Source: Betaproteobacteria bacterium | GTDB taxonomy: Bacteria; Pseudomonadota; Gammaproteobacteria; Burkholderiales; Casimicrobiaceae | Length of the DNA: 43,741 nucleotides | Assembly (NCBI GenBank): GCA_016704895.1 | Contig: JADIZG010000032.1 | Location: 1-43,741 of the forward strand | Reading direction: 5' to 3' | Part shown: positions 15,459 through 24,268 of the stretch, in pieces | Position numbering within the stretch: position 1 is the stretch's first letter | How the letters are laid out: each line of letters opens with the position of its first letter | Translations under genes and position numbers: made by a program | The notes under the pieces: model-generated | What the model was told of the DNA's origin: nothing | What the model saw: the letters and a program-made list of their open reading frames with translations, nothing else | Databases searched by the model: none

Positions 15459-16354
15459 GCCCTGCGCGACGCCAGCGGCCCCAGCACGTTGACGGCGAGC
15501 CCCGCCAGGACCAGCGCGACGCCCGCCGCCTGCGCGGGCGCGAGCCGCTCGCCCAGCAGGATCGCGGCCGACGCGAGCCCCGACACCGGGACCAGCAGCG
15601 CGAAGGGCGAAATGAGCGGCGTCGGGTAGGTGTGCAGCAGGCGGTTCCACGCGCCGAACGCGAACAGCGTCGCGCCCCAGGACAGGAACCCGACGCATGC
15701 CCACGTGAGCGTCGACGCCGACGCGACCGCGCGCCACGCGTCGGCCCCCCCCTCGAACAGGTACGACGCGACCGCGAGCGGCAGCGGCGGCACGAGGCTC
15801 GACCAGACGACGAGCGAGAACGCGTCGACGTCGTGGTCGGCGCCCGCGCGCTTCGCGATCACGTTGCCCACTCCCCAGGCGAACGCCGCCGCGATCACGA
15901 GCATGAACCCGGCGAGCGTCGCGCCCGCGCCGCTCGCGAGCTTGTACCCGCCGAGCACGACGATTCCGCCGGCCGCGACGATCGCGCCGAGCGCGTTCCA
16001 GCGATGGAAGCGGTCGCCGGCGAACGCGACCGCGAGGCCGATCGTGAAGAACACCTGCGTCTGGATCACGAGCGACGAGAGCCCGGCCGCCATCCCGAGC
16101 TTCATGCCGAGGAACAGGAGGCCGAACTGGAACACGCCGATCGCGAGGCCATAGCCGACGACGCCGCGCCAGGGCATGTCGGGCCGCCGGACGAGCAGGA
16201 ACGCCGGCACCGCGGCGAACAGGAAGCGCAGCGCGGCGAGCGCGAACGGCGGGATCTCGTCCAGCGCGAGCCGGATCGGGACGAACGCGAAGCCCCAGAC
16301 GGTGACGACGGCGAGCGTGAGGACGAGATGGGCGGGCGACAGGCGGTGGGTCAC
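15449..16354 (-). CDS. EamA/DMT family transporter
   Basis: A 301-residue drug/metabolite-transporter protein with ten predicted helices in two EamA repeats (residues about 10-140 and 150-292). Repeat 1 shows VVTVWGFAFVPIRLALDEIPP and LVIQTQVFFTIGLAVAF; repeat 2 shows FAWGVGNVIAKRAG and PLISPFALLVPVSGLASAA. Members export amino acids or other small metabolites across the inner membrane; the substrate is not predictable. The C-terminus runs into a REP-like palindrome. The 157-nt gap to iolC holds the iol promoter region on the other strand. Confidence 0.92.
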   Translation of the reverse strand: MTHRLSPAHLVLTLAVVTVWGFAFVPIRLALDEIPPFALAALRFLFAAVPAFLLVRRPDMPWRGVVGYGLAIGVFQFGLLFLGMKLGMAAGLSSLVIQTQVFFTIGLAVAFAGDRFHRWNALGAIVAAGGIVVLGGYKLASGAGATLAGFMLVIAAAFAWGVGNVIAKRAGADHDVDAFSLVVWSSLVPPLPLAVASYLFEGGADAWRAVASASTLTWACVGFLSWGATLFAFGAWNRLLHTYPTPLISPFALLVPVSGLASAAILLGERLAPAQAAGVALVLAGLAVNVLGPLASRRASG

Positions 16355-16402
16355 GGGAGGGGCGGCAGGGGCGCGGGGGATGATGCGGTGCGGAAACGCG
16401 GC

Positions 16403-16446
16403 GGAACGGACGTTCCGAACCGGAGCGCCCGTGGAATTTGCGTTTC
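16403..16446 (+). promoter_or_regulatory. two IolR-type operator boxes upstream of iolC
   Basis: Box 1, GGAACGGACGTTCC (16403-16416), is an exact GGAA-N6-TTCC, flanked by C and G that extend the inverted repeat to 16 nt. Box 2, GGAATTTGCGTTTC (16433-16446), is one mismatch off. Their starts are 30 nt apart, about three helical turns. GGAA-N6-TTCC is the motif I recall for the RpiR-type IolR of Sinorhizobium. The iolR gene in this cluster is the obvious binder. Confidence 0.65.
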
Positions 16447-16466
16447 ACCCACCGCGGGCGGAGAAT
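16439..16466 (+). promoter_or_regulatory. candidate sigma-70 promoter of the iol operon
   Basis: TTGCGT (16439-16444), a 16-nt spacer and GAGAAT (16461-16466). The -35 lies inside the second IolR-like box, the right place for repression. Matches are 3/6 and 4/6, so this is a candidate only. Confidence 0.4.
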
Positions 16467-16511
16467 CATGATCCTACCGCAGCCACGCACCCGGAGTCCC
16501 GGGCCGCCCCG

Positions 16512-18440
16512 ATGCGCAACGCCACGACTTTCGCCGCCGGCCGCGACTTCGACGTGCTGTGCCTCGGGCGCTTCGCCGTCGACTTCTATGCGCAGCAGAT
16601 CGGCGCGCGGCTCGAGGACGTGTCGAGCTTCGCGAAGTACCTCGGCGGCTCGTCGGCGAACACCGCGTTCGGCTGCGCGCGGCTCGGCCTGCGCACCGGC
16701 CTGATTTCGCGCGTCGGCGACGATCACCTCGGGCGCTTCCTCGTCGAGACGATCGCGCGCGAGGGCTGCGACACGAGCCACGTGAGCGTCGACCCGGCGC
16801 GGCTCACCGGCGGCGTCGTGCTCGGCATCAAGGACCGCGACACGTTCCCGCTCATCTTCCTGCGCGAGAACTGCGCGGACATGGCGATCGCCGAGGACGA
16901 CGTCGCCGAGGACTACCTCGCGCGGAGCCGCGCGCTCCTGATCACGGGCACGCACTTCTCGACCCGGCACGTCGACCGGATCAGCCACCTCGCGCTCGAG
17001 CGTGCGCGGCGCCACGGCGTGCGCACGGTGCTCGACATCGACTACCGGCCGGTCCTGTGGGGGCTCACGAAGCGCGGCGACGGCGAGACGCGCTACATCC
17101 GCTCGGACACCGTCACCGCGCACCTGCAGCGGATCCTGCCGCAGTTCGACCTCGTGATCGGCACCACCGAGGAGTTCGCGATCGCGGGCGGCAGCACCGA
17201 CCTCGTCGCCGCGCTGGAGGCGATCCGCCGGCTCACGCCGGCGACGCTCGTCGTCAAGCGCGGGCCGCTCGGCTGCGCGGTGATCGACGGCCCGGTCCCG
17301 CGCACGCTCGACGAGGCGTTCCAGGGGCAGGGCGTCGAGGTCGAGGTGCTGAACGTGCTGGGCGCGGGCGACGCGTTCTCGGCGGGGTTCCTGTCGGGGT
17401 GGGTGCGCGGCGAGGACTACGAGGCGTGCACGCGCTACGCGAACGCGTGCGGCGCGCTGGTCGTCTCGCGCCACGGCTGCGCGCCTGCGATGCCCACGCG
17501 CGTCGAGCTCGACCATTTCCTCGCGAACGCCGCGTCGATCCCGCGCCCGGACCGGGATGCGACGCTGACGCGCCTGCACCGCGTCACCGCGCCTCGCGAG
17601 CGGCGCGACGAGCTCGCGGTGTTCGCGTTCGACCACCGCAACCCGTTCTTCGAGCTGGCGCAGGAGACGCTCGCGAGCGAGGACCGGCTGCCGCGGCTCA
17701 AGAGGCTATGCGTCGAAGCGGTTGCGGAGACCGAGCGCGCGCGCGGACTCGCGGGCCGCGTCGGCATCCTGTGCGACGACCGCTACGGGCAGGACGCCCT
17801 CAACGCGGCGACGGGCCGGGGGTGGTGGATCGGGCGGCCGGTCGAGCTTCCGGGGTCCCATCCGGTGGTGTTCGAGCACGGGCGCTCGGTCGGCACGACG
17901 CTGCTCTCGTGGCCGCAGGAACACGTCGTCAAGTGCCTCGTCCGGTACCACCCCGACGACCCGATCGACCGTCGCCTCGAGAACGAGGCGCAGATCGGGA
18001 CGCTCTGCGAGGCGGTCGCCGCGAGCGGCCACGAGCTGCTGCTCGAGATCATCCCGACGAGCGGGCTGCCGCGCGGCCCCGACACGGTGGTTCGCTCGCT
18101 GAAGCGGCTCTACAACCTCGGGTTCATGCCCGACTGGTGGAAGCTCGAGCCGATGAGCGTGGACGAGTGGCGCGCGGTCGACGCGCTGATCGCCGAGCGC
18201 GATCCGTACTGCCGGGGCGTGCTGATCCTGGGCCAGAGCGCGGACGTCGAGACGCTGGCGCAGGGCTTCCGCGACGCCCGCGCGAGCCGGACGTGCCGTG
18301 GCTTCGCGGTCGGCCGCACGATCTTCAACGCGCCGGCCCGCGCCTGGCTCGCGAACGAGATCGACGACGCGGCGTTCAAGGCGCGCGTGCGCGACACGTT
18401 CGAGCGGCTGATCGACGCGTGGAAGGAGGCGCGGTCGTGA
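16512..18440 (+). CDS. iolC: IolC: 5-dehydro-2-deoxygluconokinase fused to a DUF2090 domain
   Basis: Phosphorylates 5-dehydro-2-deoxy-gluconate in myo-inositol breakdown. ATG 16512 gives 642 residues. Residues 1-325 are a PfkB kinase (FDVLCLGRFAVDFYAQQIG, YLGGSSANTAFGCARLGL) with the catalytic LGAGDAFSAGF near residue 285. Residues 345-640 form a DUF2090 domain (FAFDHRNPFFELA, GILCDDRYGQDAL, FMPDWWKLEPM), an aldolase-like barrel in many proteobacterial IolC proteins that may do the next, IolJ-like, cleavage. It is the first gene of the operon and overlaps iolD by 4 nt. The ribosome site is weak. Confidence 0.95.
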   Translation: MRNATTFAAGRDFDVLCLGRFAVDFYAQQIGARLEDVSSFAKYLGGSSANTAFGCARLGLRTGLISRVGDDHLGRFLVETIAREGCDTSHVSVDPARLTGGVVLGIKDRDTFPLIFLRENCADMAIAEDDVAEDYLARSRALLITGTHFSTRHVDRISHLALERARRHGVRTVLDIDYRPVLWGLTKRGDGETRYIRSDTVTAHLQRILPQFDLVIGTTEEFAIAGGSTDLVAALEAIRRLTPATLVVKRGPLGCAVIDGPVPRTLDEAFQGQGVEVEVLNVLGAGDAFSAGFLSGWVRGEDYEACTRYANACGALVVSRHGCAPAMPTRVELDHFLANAASIPRPDRDATLTRLHRVTAPRERRDELAVFAFDHRNPFFELAQETLASEDRLPRLKRLCVEAVAETERARGLAGRVGILCDDRYGQDALNAATGRGWWIGRPVELPGSHPVVFEHGRSVGTTLLSWPQEHVVKCLVRYHPDDPIDRRLENEAQIGTLCEAVAASGHELLLEIIPTSGLPRGPDTVVRSLKRLYNLGFMPDWWKLEPMSVDEWRAVDALIAERDPYCRGVLILGQSADVETLAQGFRDARASRTCRGFAVGRTIFNAPARAWLANEIDDAAFKARVRDTFERLIDAWKEARS

Positions 18441-20296
18441 GCGCCCCCGGCCGGTCCGGCACCGTGCGCCTCACCGCCGCGCAGGCGCTCGTGCGCTGGC
18501 TCGCGGCGCTGCGCGTCGAGGGCGGCGAGCGGCTGTTCGGCGGCGTCTGGGCGATCTTCGGCCACGGCAACGTCGCCGGCATCGGCGAGGCGCTCTACGC
18601 GCACCGCGGCGAGCTGCCCACCTACCGCGCCCACAACGAGCAGGCGATGGCGCATGCCGCGATCGCCTACGCGAAGGCGCACATGCGCCGCCGCATGATG
18701 GCGTGCACGACGTCGATCGGGCCCGGCGCGACCAACATGGTGACGGCGGCGGCGCTCGCGCACGTCAACCGGCTGCCGGTGCTGCTGCTGCCCGGCGACG
18801 TGTTCGTGTCGCGCACGCCCGACCCGGTGCTGCAGCAGGTCGAGGCCTTCCACGACGGCGGGATCTCGGCGAACGACTGCTTCCGGCCCGTGTCGCGCTA
18901 CTTCGACCGCATCGTCCATCCGGAACAGCTGCTGACCGCGCTGCCGCGCGCGCTGCACGTGCTGACCGACGCCGCGCTGTGCGGCCCGGTCACGCTCGCG
19001 ATGCCGCAGGACGTGCAGACGATGGCGTACGACTGGCCCGAGGCGTTCTTCGCGCCGCCGGCCGTGCGGTTCGCCGCGCCGCCGCCGATCGACGAGGAGC
19101 TCGCCGACGCGGCGGCCGCCCTGCGCCGCTCGCGCCGGCCGCTGATCGTCGCGGGGGGCGGCACGCTCTACGGCCTCGCGACCGACGCGCTGAGGCGCTT
19201 CGCCGAAACGCACGGCGCGCCGGTCGCCGAGACGCAGGGCGGCAAGGGCTCGCTCGCGTGGGACCATCCGCTGCAGGCGGGCGCGATCGGCGTGACCGGG
19301 TCGCCCGCCGCGAACGCGCTCGCTCGCGAGGCCGATTGCGTGCTCGCGATCGGCACGCGCCTGCAGGATTTCACGACCGGCTCGCACGCGCTATTCCCGC
19401 AGGCGCGGCTCGTGTCGCTCAACGTGAACGGTTTCGACGCGCTCAAGTGGCACGGCACGATGCTGCGCGCTGACGCGCGCCGCGGTCTCGAGGCGCTGTC
19501 GGCGGCGCTCGGAGGTTGGCGGTCCGACGAAGGCTGGCGCGTACGTGCGACCGACGAGGCCGCGCGCTGGCGCGCCGACCTCGCCCGCGTCACCGGCGTG
19601 CGCGACGTCGCGCTGCCCTGCGACGGCGAGGTGATCGGCGCCGTGCAGCGGTCGGCGGCCGATTCCCCGCGCGACGACATCGTCGTGTGCGCCGCGGGAA
19701 CGCTGCCGGCCGAGCTGCACAAGCTCTGGCGCACGTCGGCGCCGGGCGGCTACCACGTCGAGTACGGCTACTCGTGCATGGGCTACGAGATCGCCGGCGG
19801 GATCGGCGTGAAGATGGCGCGGCCGGACCGCGAGGTCGTCGTGACCGTCGGCGACGGCAGCTACCTGATGATGAACTCCGAGATCGCGACCTCGCTGATG
19901 CTCGGGCTGAAGCTCACGATCGTCGTGCTCGACAACCGCGGCTTCGGCTGCATCAACCGGCTGCAGCAGGCGTGCGGCGGCGCGCCGTTCAACAACCTGC
20001 TGGCCGATTGCGTGCAGGGTCCGGACGGCCCGCCCGCGATCGACTTCGCCGCGCACGCGCGGTCGCTCGGCGCGAACGCCGAGAACGTCAGGTCGATCCC
20101 CGAGCTCGAGGCGGCGCTCGCGCGGGCGCGCGCGGCGAAGCGGACGACGGTCGTGTGCATCGAGACCGATCCGCGGCGCACGATCGAGGAAGGCGGCTGG
20201 TGGTGGGAGGTCGCGGTGCCGGAGGTCTCGGGGCGGGCCGAAGTGCGCGACGCGCGCACGCGATACGACGAAGGCCGGCGAAAGCAGCAGCCATGA
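18437..20296 (+). CDS. iolD: IolD: 3D-(3,5/4)-trihydroxycyclohexane-1,2-dione hydrolase
   Basis: ThDP enzyme that opens the cyclohexanedione ring in inositol catabolism. GTG 18437 overlaps the iolC stop (GTGA) and has GGAGG 7 nt upstream, deciding the start; 619 residues is normal. The ThDP fold shows the activating Glu in YRAHNEQAMAHAA (near residue 63), the central domain with GGKGSLAWDHPLQAGAIG and the cofactor motif VTVGDGSYLMMNSE through VVLDNRGFGCINRLQ (about residues 470-515). It overlaps iolE by 4 nt. Confidence 0.97.
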   Translation: MSAPGRSGTVRLTAAQALVRWLAALRVEGGERLFGGVWAIFGHGNVAGIGEALYAHRGELPTYRAHNEQAMAHAAIAYAKAHMRRRMMACTTSIGPGATNMVTAAALAHVNRLPVLLLPGDVFVSRTPDPVLQQVEAFHDGGISANDCFRPVSRYFDRIVHPEQLLTALPRALHVLTDAALCGPVTLAMPQDVQTMAYDWPEAFFAPPAVRFAAPPPIDEELADAAAALRRSRRPLIVAGGGTLYGLATDALRRFAETHGAPVAETQGGKGSLAWDHPLQAGAIGVTGSPAANALAREADCVLAIGTRLQDFTTGSHALFPQARLVSLNVNGFDALKWHGTMLRADARRGLEALSAALGGWRSDEGWRVRATDEAARWRADLARVTGVRDVALPCDGEVIGAVQRSAADSPRDDIVVCAAGTLPAELHKLWRTSAPGGYHVEYGYSCMGYEIAGGIGVKMARPDREVVVTVGDGSYLMMNSEIATSLMLGLKLTIVVLDNRGFGCINRLQQACGGAPFNNLLADCVQGPDGPPAIDFAAHARSLGANAENVRSIPELEAALARARAAKRTTVVCIETDPRRTIEEGGWWWEVAVPEVSGRAEVRDARTRYDEGRRKQQP

Positions 20297-21216
20297 CGCC
20301 TGGACTCGATGTGCGGATCGGGATCAATCCGATCTCGTGGAGCAACGACGACCTGCCGTCGCTGGGCGGCGAGACGCCGCTCGAGACGGCGCTCTCCGAG
20401 GGCAAGGCGATCGGCTACGAGGGCTTCGAGCTCGGCAACAAGTTCCCCCGCGAGCCGAAGGCGCTCGCGAGCGTTCTCGGCAGGCACGGCCTCGCGTGCG
20501 TGTCGGGCTGGTACTCGGGGAGGCTCGCGAGGCGTTCGGTCGCCGAGGAGATCGAGGCGGTCGGCCAGCACCTCGACCTGCTCGCGAAGACCGGCTCGAC
20601 CGTGATGGTCTACGGCGAGGTCGCCGACAGCATCCAGGGCGCCGATGCGCCGCTCTGCCAGCGGCCGCGATTCGTGCGCCCGGAACAGTGGAGCGCCTAC
20701 GGCGAGCGGCTCACGGCGTTCGGGCGCCACCTGCTCGCGCACGGCGTCCGCCTCGCCTACCACCACCACATGGGCGCCTACGTCGAGACGCCCTCCGACG
20801 TCGACCGGCTGATGGAGGTCACCGGCGACGAAGTGGGGCTCCTGTTCGACAGCGGCCACATGACGTTCGCCGGCGGCGATGCGGTCGCGATGCTCGGCAG
20901 GCACGTCGCCCGCGTCTGCCACGTCCACTGCAAGGACGTCCGGCCCTACGTGATCCGGCTCGCGCGCAACCGCAACTGGAGCTTCCTCGAGTCGGTGATC
21001 AACGGCGCGTTCACGGTGCCCGGCGACGGCGCGATCGACTTCCCGGCGCTGCTCGGCATCCTGCACGACCACGGTTACCGCGGCTGGCTCGTCGTCGAGG
21101 CGGAGCAGGACCCCGCGGTCGCGCCGAGCTACGAGTACGCCGAGAAGGGGTTCAGGACGCTTCGCGGCATCGTCGACGCGCTCGCCGCGCATCCGCCGAG
21201 GACGCACGCGCGATGA
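20293..21216 (+). CDS. iolE: IolE: myo-inosose-2 dehydratase
   Basis: Dehydrates 2-keto-myo-inositol to the diketone used by IolD. The 307-residue TIM-barrel (AP endonuclease family 2 type) opens VRIGINPISWSNDDLP and carries likely metal ligands in LAYHHHMGAYVET (near 157), GLLFDSGHMTFAGGD (near 186), CHVHCKDV (near 213) and WLVVEAEQDP (near 275). ATG 20293 overlaps the iolD stop. Its own stop is followed within 15 nt by the first of five palindromic repeats, so the operon continues across a repeat cluster. Confidence 0.96.
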   Translation: MTPGLDVRIGINPISWSNDDLPSLGGETPLETALSEGKAIGYEGFELGNKFPREPKALASVLGRHGLACVSGWYSGRLARRSVAEEIEAVGQHLDLLAKTGSTVMVYGEVADSIQGADAPLCQRPRFVRPEQWSAYGERLTAFGRHLLAHGVRLAYHHHMGAYVETPSDVDRLMEVTGDEVGLLFDSGHMTFAGGDAVAMLGRHVARVCHVHCKDVRPYVIRLARNRNWSFLESVINGAFTVPGDGAIDFPALLGILHDHGYRGWLVVEAEQDPAVAPSYEYAEKGFRTLRGIVDALAAHPPRTHAR

Positions 21217-21228
21217 GCCCCGGACCCC

Positions 21229-21458
21229 GTCGGGCTGAAGCCCGACCCACAAGGGAAGCGCGGCGTCGACGCGGCATCCTCGTGGGTCGGCCTTCAGGCC
21301 GACGCCCTTCGCACGCGCGACGAGTCCCGCACTCCGTCGGGCTGAAGCCCGACCCACAAGGGAAGCGCGGCGTCGACGCGGCAACCCCGTGGGTCGGCCT
21401 TCAGGCCGACGTTTTCGCCGGCGCGTCGGGCTCCCTGTGGGTCGGCCTTCAGGCCGAC
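21229..21458. repeat. cluster of five REP-like palindromes between iolE and iolB
   Basis: Copies at 21229-21250, 21282-21303, 21336-21357, 21389-21410 and 21437-21458, with an 8-bp stem and GA or TC loop, each with a CCAC/GTGG tail. Copies 1-2 and 3-4 face each other as inverted pairs, joined by the near-identical linker AAGGGAAGCGCGGCGTCGAC. This looks like a duplicated repeat-pair unit (REPIN-like). It could form strong mRNA hairpins inside the operon. Confidence 0.9.
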
Positions 21459-21490
21459 GCCTTTCGCGCGCCGAACCCGGAGGGAGAAGC

Positions 21491-22285
21491 ATGTCGCTGC
21501 TCGTGAAGGCGTCGAAGGCCGGCCCGACGATCGTCGACGTGACGCCGGCGTCGGCGGGCTGGCGCTACGTCGGCTTCCGCGCGCACCGGCTCGCGCCCGG
21601 CGAGCGCACCTCGATATCGATGCCGGGGCGCGAGTTGTGCATCGTCGTGCTGTCCGGTCGCGTGGACGTGCGCGCCGGCAGCAACGAGTGGCGCGACCTC
21701 GGCGACCGCGCGAGCGTGTTCGACGATCGTCCGCCGTGGGCGCTCTACCTGCCCGACGGCGCGGGCGTCGAGTTGGTGGCGCGCACCGCGGCGGAGATCG
21801 GCGTCGCAAGCGCGCCGGGCGGCGGCAGGCTGCCGCCCCGGGTGATCGATCCCGCGACGATGAAGCGCTCGGTGCGCGGCACCGGCTCCAACACGCGCTA
21901 CGTCTGCGACATCCTGCCGGAGACCGAGGCGGCCGAGCACCTGCTCGTCGTCGAGGTGCGCACGCCGTCGGGCCACTCGTCGTCGTACCCGCCGCACAAG
22001 CACGACACCGACGCCGCGCCGCGGGAGACGCAGCTCGAGGAAACCTACTACCACCGACTGAACCCCGGGCAGGGCTTCGCGTTCCAGCGCGTCTACACCG
22101 ACGACCGCTCGCTCGACGAGTCGCTCGCCGTCGAGGACCGCGACGTCGTGATGGTGCCGCGCGGCTACCACCCGGTCGTCGTGCCGCACGGCTACGAGTC
22201 GTACTACCTGAACGTGATGGCGGGTCCGAGGCGCGTATGGCACTTCCACAACGACCCGGCGCACGAATGGATGCTCAAGCGGTGA
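21491..22285 (+). CDS. iolB: IolB: 5-deoxy-glucuronate isomerase
   Basis: Converts 5-deoxy-glucuronate to 5-dehydro-2-deoxy-gluconate, the IolC substrate. The start at 21491 has GGAGGGAGAAGC just upstream. The 264-residue bicupin shows YVGFRAHRLAPGERTSI and ELCIVVLSGRVDV in the first cupin, and HSSSYPPHKHD, LEETYYHRLNPGQGFAFQ and VPHGYESYYLNVMAGP in the second; the His residues and Glu of the latter should hold the metal. It is separated from iolE by 274 nt of palindromes and overlaps iolR by 4 nt. Confidence 0.97.
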   Translation: MSLLVKASKAGPTIVDVTPASAGWRYVGFRAHRLAPGERTSISMPGRELCIVVLSGRVDVRAGSNEWRDLGDRASVFDDRPPWALYLPDGAGVELVARTAAEIGVASAPGGGRLPPRVIDPATMKRSVRGTGSNTRYVCDILPETEAAEHLLVVEVRTPSGHSSSYPPHKHDTDAAPRETQLEETYYHRLNPGQGFAFQRVYTDDRSLDESLAVEDRDVVMVPRGYHPVVVPHGYESYYLNVMAGPRRVWHFHNDPAHEWMLKR

Positions 22286-23190
22286 CGCGCGCGAAGGCTC
22301 CGCGCCGCGCGCCCCGCCGCGCCGGGGCGGCAGATTCGCAGGTGGACCGGCTGCTCGCGCGCGTCGCGACCGACTTCGAGGCGCTCCCGCGCCAGCTCAA
22401 GAGCGTGGCGCGCTACGTCGAGCAGCACCGCGCGCGCGTCATGGTCGACCGGATCGGCGACGTCGCGCGCGAGTGCGCGGTGCAGCCGTCCGCCGTCGTG
22501 CGCTTCGCGCAGCGCTTCGGCTACGCGGGATTCTCGGCGATGCAGGCGGTGTTCCGCGACGATTACACGCAGCAGGCGGCGGCCTCGACGACCTACCAGC
22601 AGCGCATCCGGCGGCTCGTGACGAGCAAGCGCCGCGCGTTGACCCCGGTCGCCGTGGCGCGCGAGTTCGTCGCTGCGAGCACTGCCGGCCTCGAGGAGCT
22701 TTCGCGCGATTTCGACGACGCGGCGCTCTCGTCGGCGGTCTCGCTGCTCGCCCGCGCGCAGCACATCTACGTCGTCGGCGTGCGGCGCTCCTACCCGGTC
22801 GCGGCGTACATGACCTACGCGCTGCAGCACATCGACAAGCGCGTGCAGCTCGTCGACGGGATCGGCGGGATGGTGCACGAGCAGATGCGCTCGATCGGCC
22901 GCGACGACGTGATCGTCGCGATCAGCTTCACGCCCTACGGCAGGGAAACGCTCGCGTGCGTCCGGCATGCGCAGAAACGCGGGGCGAAGTCGGTCGTGAT
23001 GACCGACAGCCGGCTCGCGCCGCTCGCACGCGGCGCGAGCGCGCTCCTCGTCGTGCGCGAGGGCGGCGCGTTCGCGTTCCGCTCGCTCACCAACGCGCTG
23101 TGCCTCGCGCAGGCGCTGTTCGTCGCGCTCGCCTACCGGCTCGAGCTCGACGTCGAGGAAACGACCCATCGCGGAGACTACGATGACTAG
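22282..23190 (+). CDS. iolR: RpiR-family regulator, probable IolR
   Basis: DNA-binding regulator with an N-terminal HTH_6 domain (residues about 20-90: LKSVARYVEQHRARVMVDRI, VQPSAVVRFAQRFGYAGFSA) and a C-terminal SIS sugar-phosphate domain (about 130-270: AQHIYVVGVRRSYPVAAYM, VIVAISFTPYGRETLACV). GTG 22282 overlaps the iolB stop; ATG 22267 is an in-frame alternative. RpiR-type IolR proteins repress iol genes until an inositol-derived sugar phosphate binds the SIS domain. Its place inside the operon and the boxes at 16403-16446 support autoregulated control of the cluster. Confidence 0.9.
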   Translation: MTRAKAPRRAPRRAGAADSQVDRLLARVATDFEALPRQLKSVARYVEQHRARVMVDRIGDVARECAVQPSAVVRFAQRFGYAGFSAMQAVFRDDYTQQAAASTTYQQRIRRLVTSKRRALTPVAVAREFVAASTAGLEELSRDFDDAALSSAVSLLARAQHIYVVGVRRSYPVAAYMTYALQHIDKRVQLVDGIGGMVHEQMRSIGRDDVIVAISFTPYGRETLACVRHAQKRGAKSVVMTDSRLAPLARGASALLVVREGGAFAFRSLTNALCLAQALFVALAYRLELDVEETTHRGDYDD

Positions 23191-23195
23191 ACGAC

Positions 23196-23270
23196 CCCCC
23201 AAGCTCGCGCAAACGACGCGCTCGCGACCCCCTGAGGGGGCGCTATGAGCGCCTTGGGACGGCCCGACGA
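23196..23270. repeat. C-run/G-run intergenic element before iolG
   Basis: Contains CCCCCTGAGGGGG and CCTTGGGACGGCCCG, matching the units at 10700-10865. The element runs over the ATG at 23245, so the first residues of the annotated IolG (MSALGRPDD) are encoded by repeat sequence. Confidence 0.6.
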
Positions 23271-24255
23271 CGCTCAGGTGGCGATTTTCGGCGCGGGGCG
23301 GATCGGCAAGATCCACGCCGGCAACCTGGCGGCGCAGCCGGGCGTGAAGCTCAAGGTCGTCGTCGATCCCGACGCGGGTGCGGCGGCGGCGCTCGCGGCG
23401 AAGCATGGTGCGACCGTGGGCACGGTCGAGGGCGTCTTCGCCGACCCCTCGATCCGCGCCGTCGTGATCGCGTCGTCGACCGACACGCACGCCGAGCTCA
23501 TCGAGCGCGCCGCCGCGGCGAAGAAGGCGATCTTCTGCGAGAAGCCGGTCGACCTCTCCTACGACCGCGCGCTGCGCTGCGCGCGGACGGTGCGCGAAGC
23601 GGGCGTGCCGTGCCTGATCGGCTTCCAGCGCCGCTACGACCCGACGTTCGCCGCGGTGCGCGCGCGGATGGACGCCGGCGAGATCGGCGATCCGGAGATG
23701 CTCGTGGTGACGAGCCGCGATCCCGGCGCACCGCCGGTCGAGTACCTGAAGCGCTCGGGCGGCATCTTCAAGGACATGCTGATCCACGACTTCGACATCT
23801 TCCGCTGGATCCTCGACGACGAGGCGGAGAGCGTCTACGCGACCGGGAGCTGCCTCACCGACCCGGCCGTGGCGAGCGTCGGCGACGTCGACGCGACGGC
23901 AGTGACGATACGCACGAAGAAGGGCCGCCTCGCGCAGATCAACACGATCCGCCGCGCGGTCTACGGCTACGACCAGCGCTTCGAGGTGATCGGCGCGAAG
24001 GGCATGCTGCAGGCGGGCAACCTTCGCCCGACCGAGGTCGTCGCGTCGACCGCGGAATCGGTCAGCGCGGACAAGCCCGAGCACTTCTTCCTCGAGCGCT
24101 ACCGAGCGGCGTACGCGCTCGAGATGGCGCACTTCTTCGACGCGATCGCGAACGGCAAGCCGATCAGGACGACGATCGAGGACGGCGTGAAGGCGCTCGA
24201 GCTCGCCGAGGCCGCGACGATCTCGTGGCGCGAGAAGCGCATCGTCGCGCTGTGA
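23245..24255 (+). CDS. iolG: Gfo/Idh/MocA dehydrogenase, probable inositol 2-dehydrogenase
   Basis: NAD-dependent oxidation of myo-inositol to 2-keto-myo-inositol, the entry step. The nucleotide fold opens VAIFGAGRIGKIHAGNLAAQ; FCEKPVDLSYDRAL carries the catalytic Lys of the EKP motif near residue 100; GGIFKDMLIHDFDIFRWIL carries the conserved His/Asp pair near 180. The C-terminal half is the usual open sheet. ATG 23245 lies in a repeat; GTG 23278 would start right before the Rossmann strand (MAIFGAGR) and may be the true start. The length of 325-336 residues fits either way. Of the two paralogues here it is the better IolG candidate. Confidence 0.88.
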   Translation: MSALGRPDDAQVAIFGAGRIGKIHAGNLAAQPGVKLKVVVDPDAGAAAALAAKHGATVGTVEGVFADPSIRAVVIASSTDTHAELIERAAAAKKAIFCEKPVDLSYDRALRCARTVREAGVPCLIGFQRRYDPTFAAVRARMDAGEIGDPEMLVVTSRDPGAPPVEYLKRSGGIFKDMLIHDFDIFRWILDDEAESVYATGSCLTDPAVASVGDVDATAVTIRTKKGRLAQINTIRRAVYGYDQRFEVIGAKGMLQAGNLRPTEVVASTAESVSADKPEHFFLERYRAAYALEMAHFFDAIANGKPIRTTIEDGVKALELAEAATISWREKRIVAL

Positions 24256-24268
24256 CGAGGGCGAGACC

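Noticed and set aside
14406..17636. A 1076-codon open frame on the minus strand across purU, the pseudopilin and iolC
   Set aside because: Arg/Ala-rich low-complexity translation antisense to well-supported genes; an artefact of very high GC.
21229..21458. CRISPR array
   Set aside because: The repeats are palindromes in alternating orientation with shared, not unique, spacers.
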